From Brachionus manjavacas (taxonomy: Eukaryota > Rotifera > Eurotatoria > Ploima > Brachionidae): a stretch of 64,000 bases of DNA. The DNA lies in the NCBI GenBank assembly GCA_019054805.1, contig JAHQIY010000030.1:1-64000 (forward strand), read 5' to 3'. Position numbers and translations under genes: made by a program. Position 1 is the first letter of the stretch, and each line of letters starts with the position of its first letter. The notes under the pieces were generated by a model. That model worked only from the letters and a program-made list of their open reading frames with translations. It did not search any database and had not been told where the DNA came from. Shown piece by piece: positions 62,082-64,000 of this stretch.

Positions 62082-62769
62082 GTTGAGCAAAAATATATAG
62101 ATTGGATCGTTCGACAAAGTTAAAATTTGTCCGCTCTCTTCGACCGGTTGATTGAATTGAATTTCGTTTATTATTCATAATGTTTTTATAATCATTAGAT
62201 ACATAGTCAGATATTTTAGGTGTTTTTTGCCGATCATAATCATGAATAACAGAATTTGCCTGGCGAATTTTTGGATTCCAATCTTTAATTATATCTTTTT
62301 CTATAACAATAAGCTTCAGGTGTTTTTTGTGCATCATCATCACTGATAAGTATTGATTTAGGCGTTTTTTCGTTTTGATCCATATTATAAAACATTTTGT
62401 TTAAATTTTTCGATTTTGAAGTATCTTTTATTGAAGCATCATTTTGCGAGCGATTATTTATAGTAGAGTAATCTAACTTGTAATAGTCTTTATTCATTAT
62501 TAGGTATTTTTCATCTTGTTGGCTGTTGCTGACAGTTGAGTTGTTAAGAAGAACCTCGTTGAATTGCATTTTTTTTTCGTATCAGAAACTTGTAAGTCAA
62601 AATATTGACTCTCGTTTAGATTAAACTGTGCCTTAAGTTCTGATATTATTTTATCTTTTTCCAGATTATACTCTTTTAGATTTTCATTTCTTAATAAAAT
62701 TTCGTCATTAGTAAGACGAAGTCTGTCCATTTCTGAAGATACATCATCTTTCTGCTAATCTACGTCATC
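62082..62769 (-). pseudogene. Longer copy of the Ty3-like gag fragment
   Basis: It matches 34318-35007, including the coiled-coil frame at 62500-62730. Broken fossil. It is cut at CTACGTCATC by the MULE element. Confidence 0.8.
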
Positions 62770-64000
62770 TACGCTACCATTAAGTACTTTTTACTATGTA
62801 TCGGTACATTTTGTATAATACAAATACGATGAAATAACTTTCGTCATACATAAAATGGCAAGTCAACGAGTAGCACAATATGAAAGCGATACAGATACTG
62901 ATGATACAGAATATGTGGAAACAGAAATTGTCAAAAAAAGATCCAAACAAACAAGAAGAAAATGGACTCCATTATGTACATTTAACAACAAGAACGAAGC
63001 AATGGAAAAAATCAAAAGTGATGGCATTTGGAGTATTTCGATGACAAACAATACAAGTGAAGGGAAACGCGTGTATTATAGCTGCAATCAAGTGAAACGA
63101 CGTGCAAAACAATGTCCAGCAACAATACATTTGTTATATCACAACAATAGTGATGATGTTAGTATGTTTACAACAAATGATGATCATGTCCACGAAGATC
63201 GACGAACAACAGGAATTAAAGAAGAGACAAAAAAAGAGATCTGTGAATTATTTAAATTGAAAATTAAACCCAAGCGCATACTGGAAATTTTAGCTGAAAA
63301 ATCATTACCAGTACCAACAAAACAGCAATTAGCGAATTATTTATCGTTATTAAAAAACAAAGAAAATGGTACGTCAACTATAAGTTTAGGGGGACTTGAA
63401 GCTTGGTGTCAACAATACAATTCAATACCAGATGATGATGACACAGCATGGCTATCAAATTATGAAATCATATATGACGATGAAATTGATGATGATGAAG
63501 ATATAGATGAAGAAGGCAGAAAATTCAGATTTTTTATCACAACAAAAAGACTTTTATAAAATACAACAATTTCAAACAGACTTCATGCAGATGCAACTTA
63601 TAAGTTGATATGGCAAGGCTTTCCATGTCTAATCGTTGGTACAACAGATATGGATAAACATTTTCATCCTTATGGTTTCGCAGTGTGCTCTAATTAGAAA
63701 CAAAAAGATTTTGAATTTGTTTTTAAAAGTATTCAACAAGGTGCCAGTTCGAGTGGATTCGAAATTCAGACAGAAAACTTGATTTTGATTGCAGATGGCT
63801 CTGAAGCTATTAGAAATGCTTTAACGAATGTGTTTGGCGATGACAAAAATATGGTGATGTGTTGGGCTCATATGAAAAGATGTGTTGATAAAAAACTTTT
63901 ATTAGTGGAAGACAAGGATTCTCAACGTGAAATGATGGAAGATATTGAAACACTTCAAATTTCCAGAAATGAGACTATTTTCCAAACAGCAACACAGCTA
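62770..64000 (+). mobile_element. MULE-type DNA transposon, left part (continues past window)
   Basis: It begins where homology to the gag fragment stops (after CTACGTCATC) with TACGCTACCATTAAGTAC, then about 85 bp of leader containing the TATA-like TTGTATAATAC, then the transposase. The right end lies outside the window, so terminal repeats and the target duplication cannot be checked. Confidence 0.7.
62855..64000 (+). pseudogene. MULE transposase with WRKY/FLYWCH-like zinc finger, two in-frame stops, partial
   Basis: A Mutator-like DDE transposase that would cut and paste its own element. The start is the ATG in AAAATGGCAAGTC. Residues 1-24 are acidic, 27-36 form a basic stretch (KKRSKQTRRK), C77, C87, H111 and H113 make a C2H2 finger of the WRKY-GCM1/FLYWCH type, and 192-220 is very acidic. 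Codon 235 is TAA (63557), but the same frame continues with the catalytic domain: D246 in HADATYKLIWQGF, D314 in LIADGSEAIRNAL, and C336-x-x-H339 in MCWAHMKRC. A second stop, TAG, lies at 63695. Both stops look like single-base changes in an otherwise clean frame that stays open to the window end, so the copy is young but inactive as read, unless it is spliced or misassembled. The last catalytic Glu is beyond the window. Confidence 0.88.

Larger units (their letters stand above)
53390..62636 (+). repeat. Large segmental duplication, copy D2
   Basis: Counterpart of 37020-46255. At its right end it continues along the gag fragment as far as 62769, where R1 and R2 jump to the minisatellite, so D2 probably keeps the older arrangement. 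Confidence 0.9.

Noticed and set aside
62863-63051. Minus-strand frame opposite the MULE transposase
   Set aside because: Shadow of the transposase frame, which has clear domain motifs.

Overview
The window is the left end of an AT-rich animal chromosome or contig. It opens with 174 bp of C-strand telomere repeats (CCCTAA and variants) in the orientation expected at a left end, followed by about 32.4 kb of a roughly 132-bp subtelomeric satellite (175-32573). The rest is repeat-rich subtelomeric DNA with no clear single-copy host gene. An A4GALT-like glycosyltransferase, non-LTR and Ty3-type retroelement debris and a MULE transposase point to an invertebrate; a monogonont rotifer would fit, but I cannot establish the species from sequence alone.

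Layout after the satellite. 32574-33060 is unassigned. 33060-35730 (minus) is a truncated Ty3/gypsy-like fossil with a probable LTR, a Gag region, a protease and the start of the reverse transcriptase region. 35880-36545 (minus) is a 60-bp minisatellite coding for a 20-residue repeat. 36612-36848 (minus) looks like the end of a LINE ORF1, and it abuts a short interstitial telomere repeat at 36849-36867. From 37020 on, the DNA is built from large, nearly identical duplications. A block of about 9.2 kb (37020-46255) recurs at 53390-62636. Its right half has also expanded into 4.35-kb tandem units starting at 42305, 46653 and 51008; the third is cut short at 53245. A MULE DNA transposon (62770 to the window end) interrupts the last copy.

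Each tandem unit carries LINE reverse-transcriptase debris, an A4GALT/alpha-1,4-glycosyltransferase-like gene, a long hairpin, an inverted copy of the gene's own upstream region, a fragment of the Ty3-like gag and a fragment of the 20-residue repeat. Four gene copies are present. No copy has one uninterrupted frame as assembled; most breaks sit in A or T runs and some may be sequencing errors. A related block at 39122-39620 (and its copy in the second duplication) keeps the upstream region and the first codons of this gene but no gene body, and its breakpoint matches that of the inverted arms. The glycosyltransferase therefore sits in a rearranging cassette near a chromosome end. That cassette, the nested duplications and the zoned satellite are the most interesting content.
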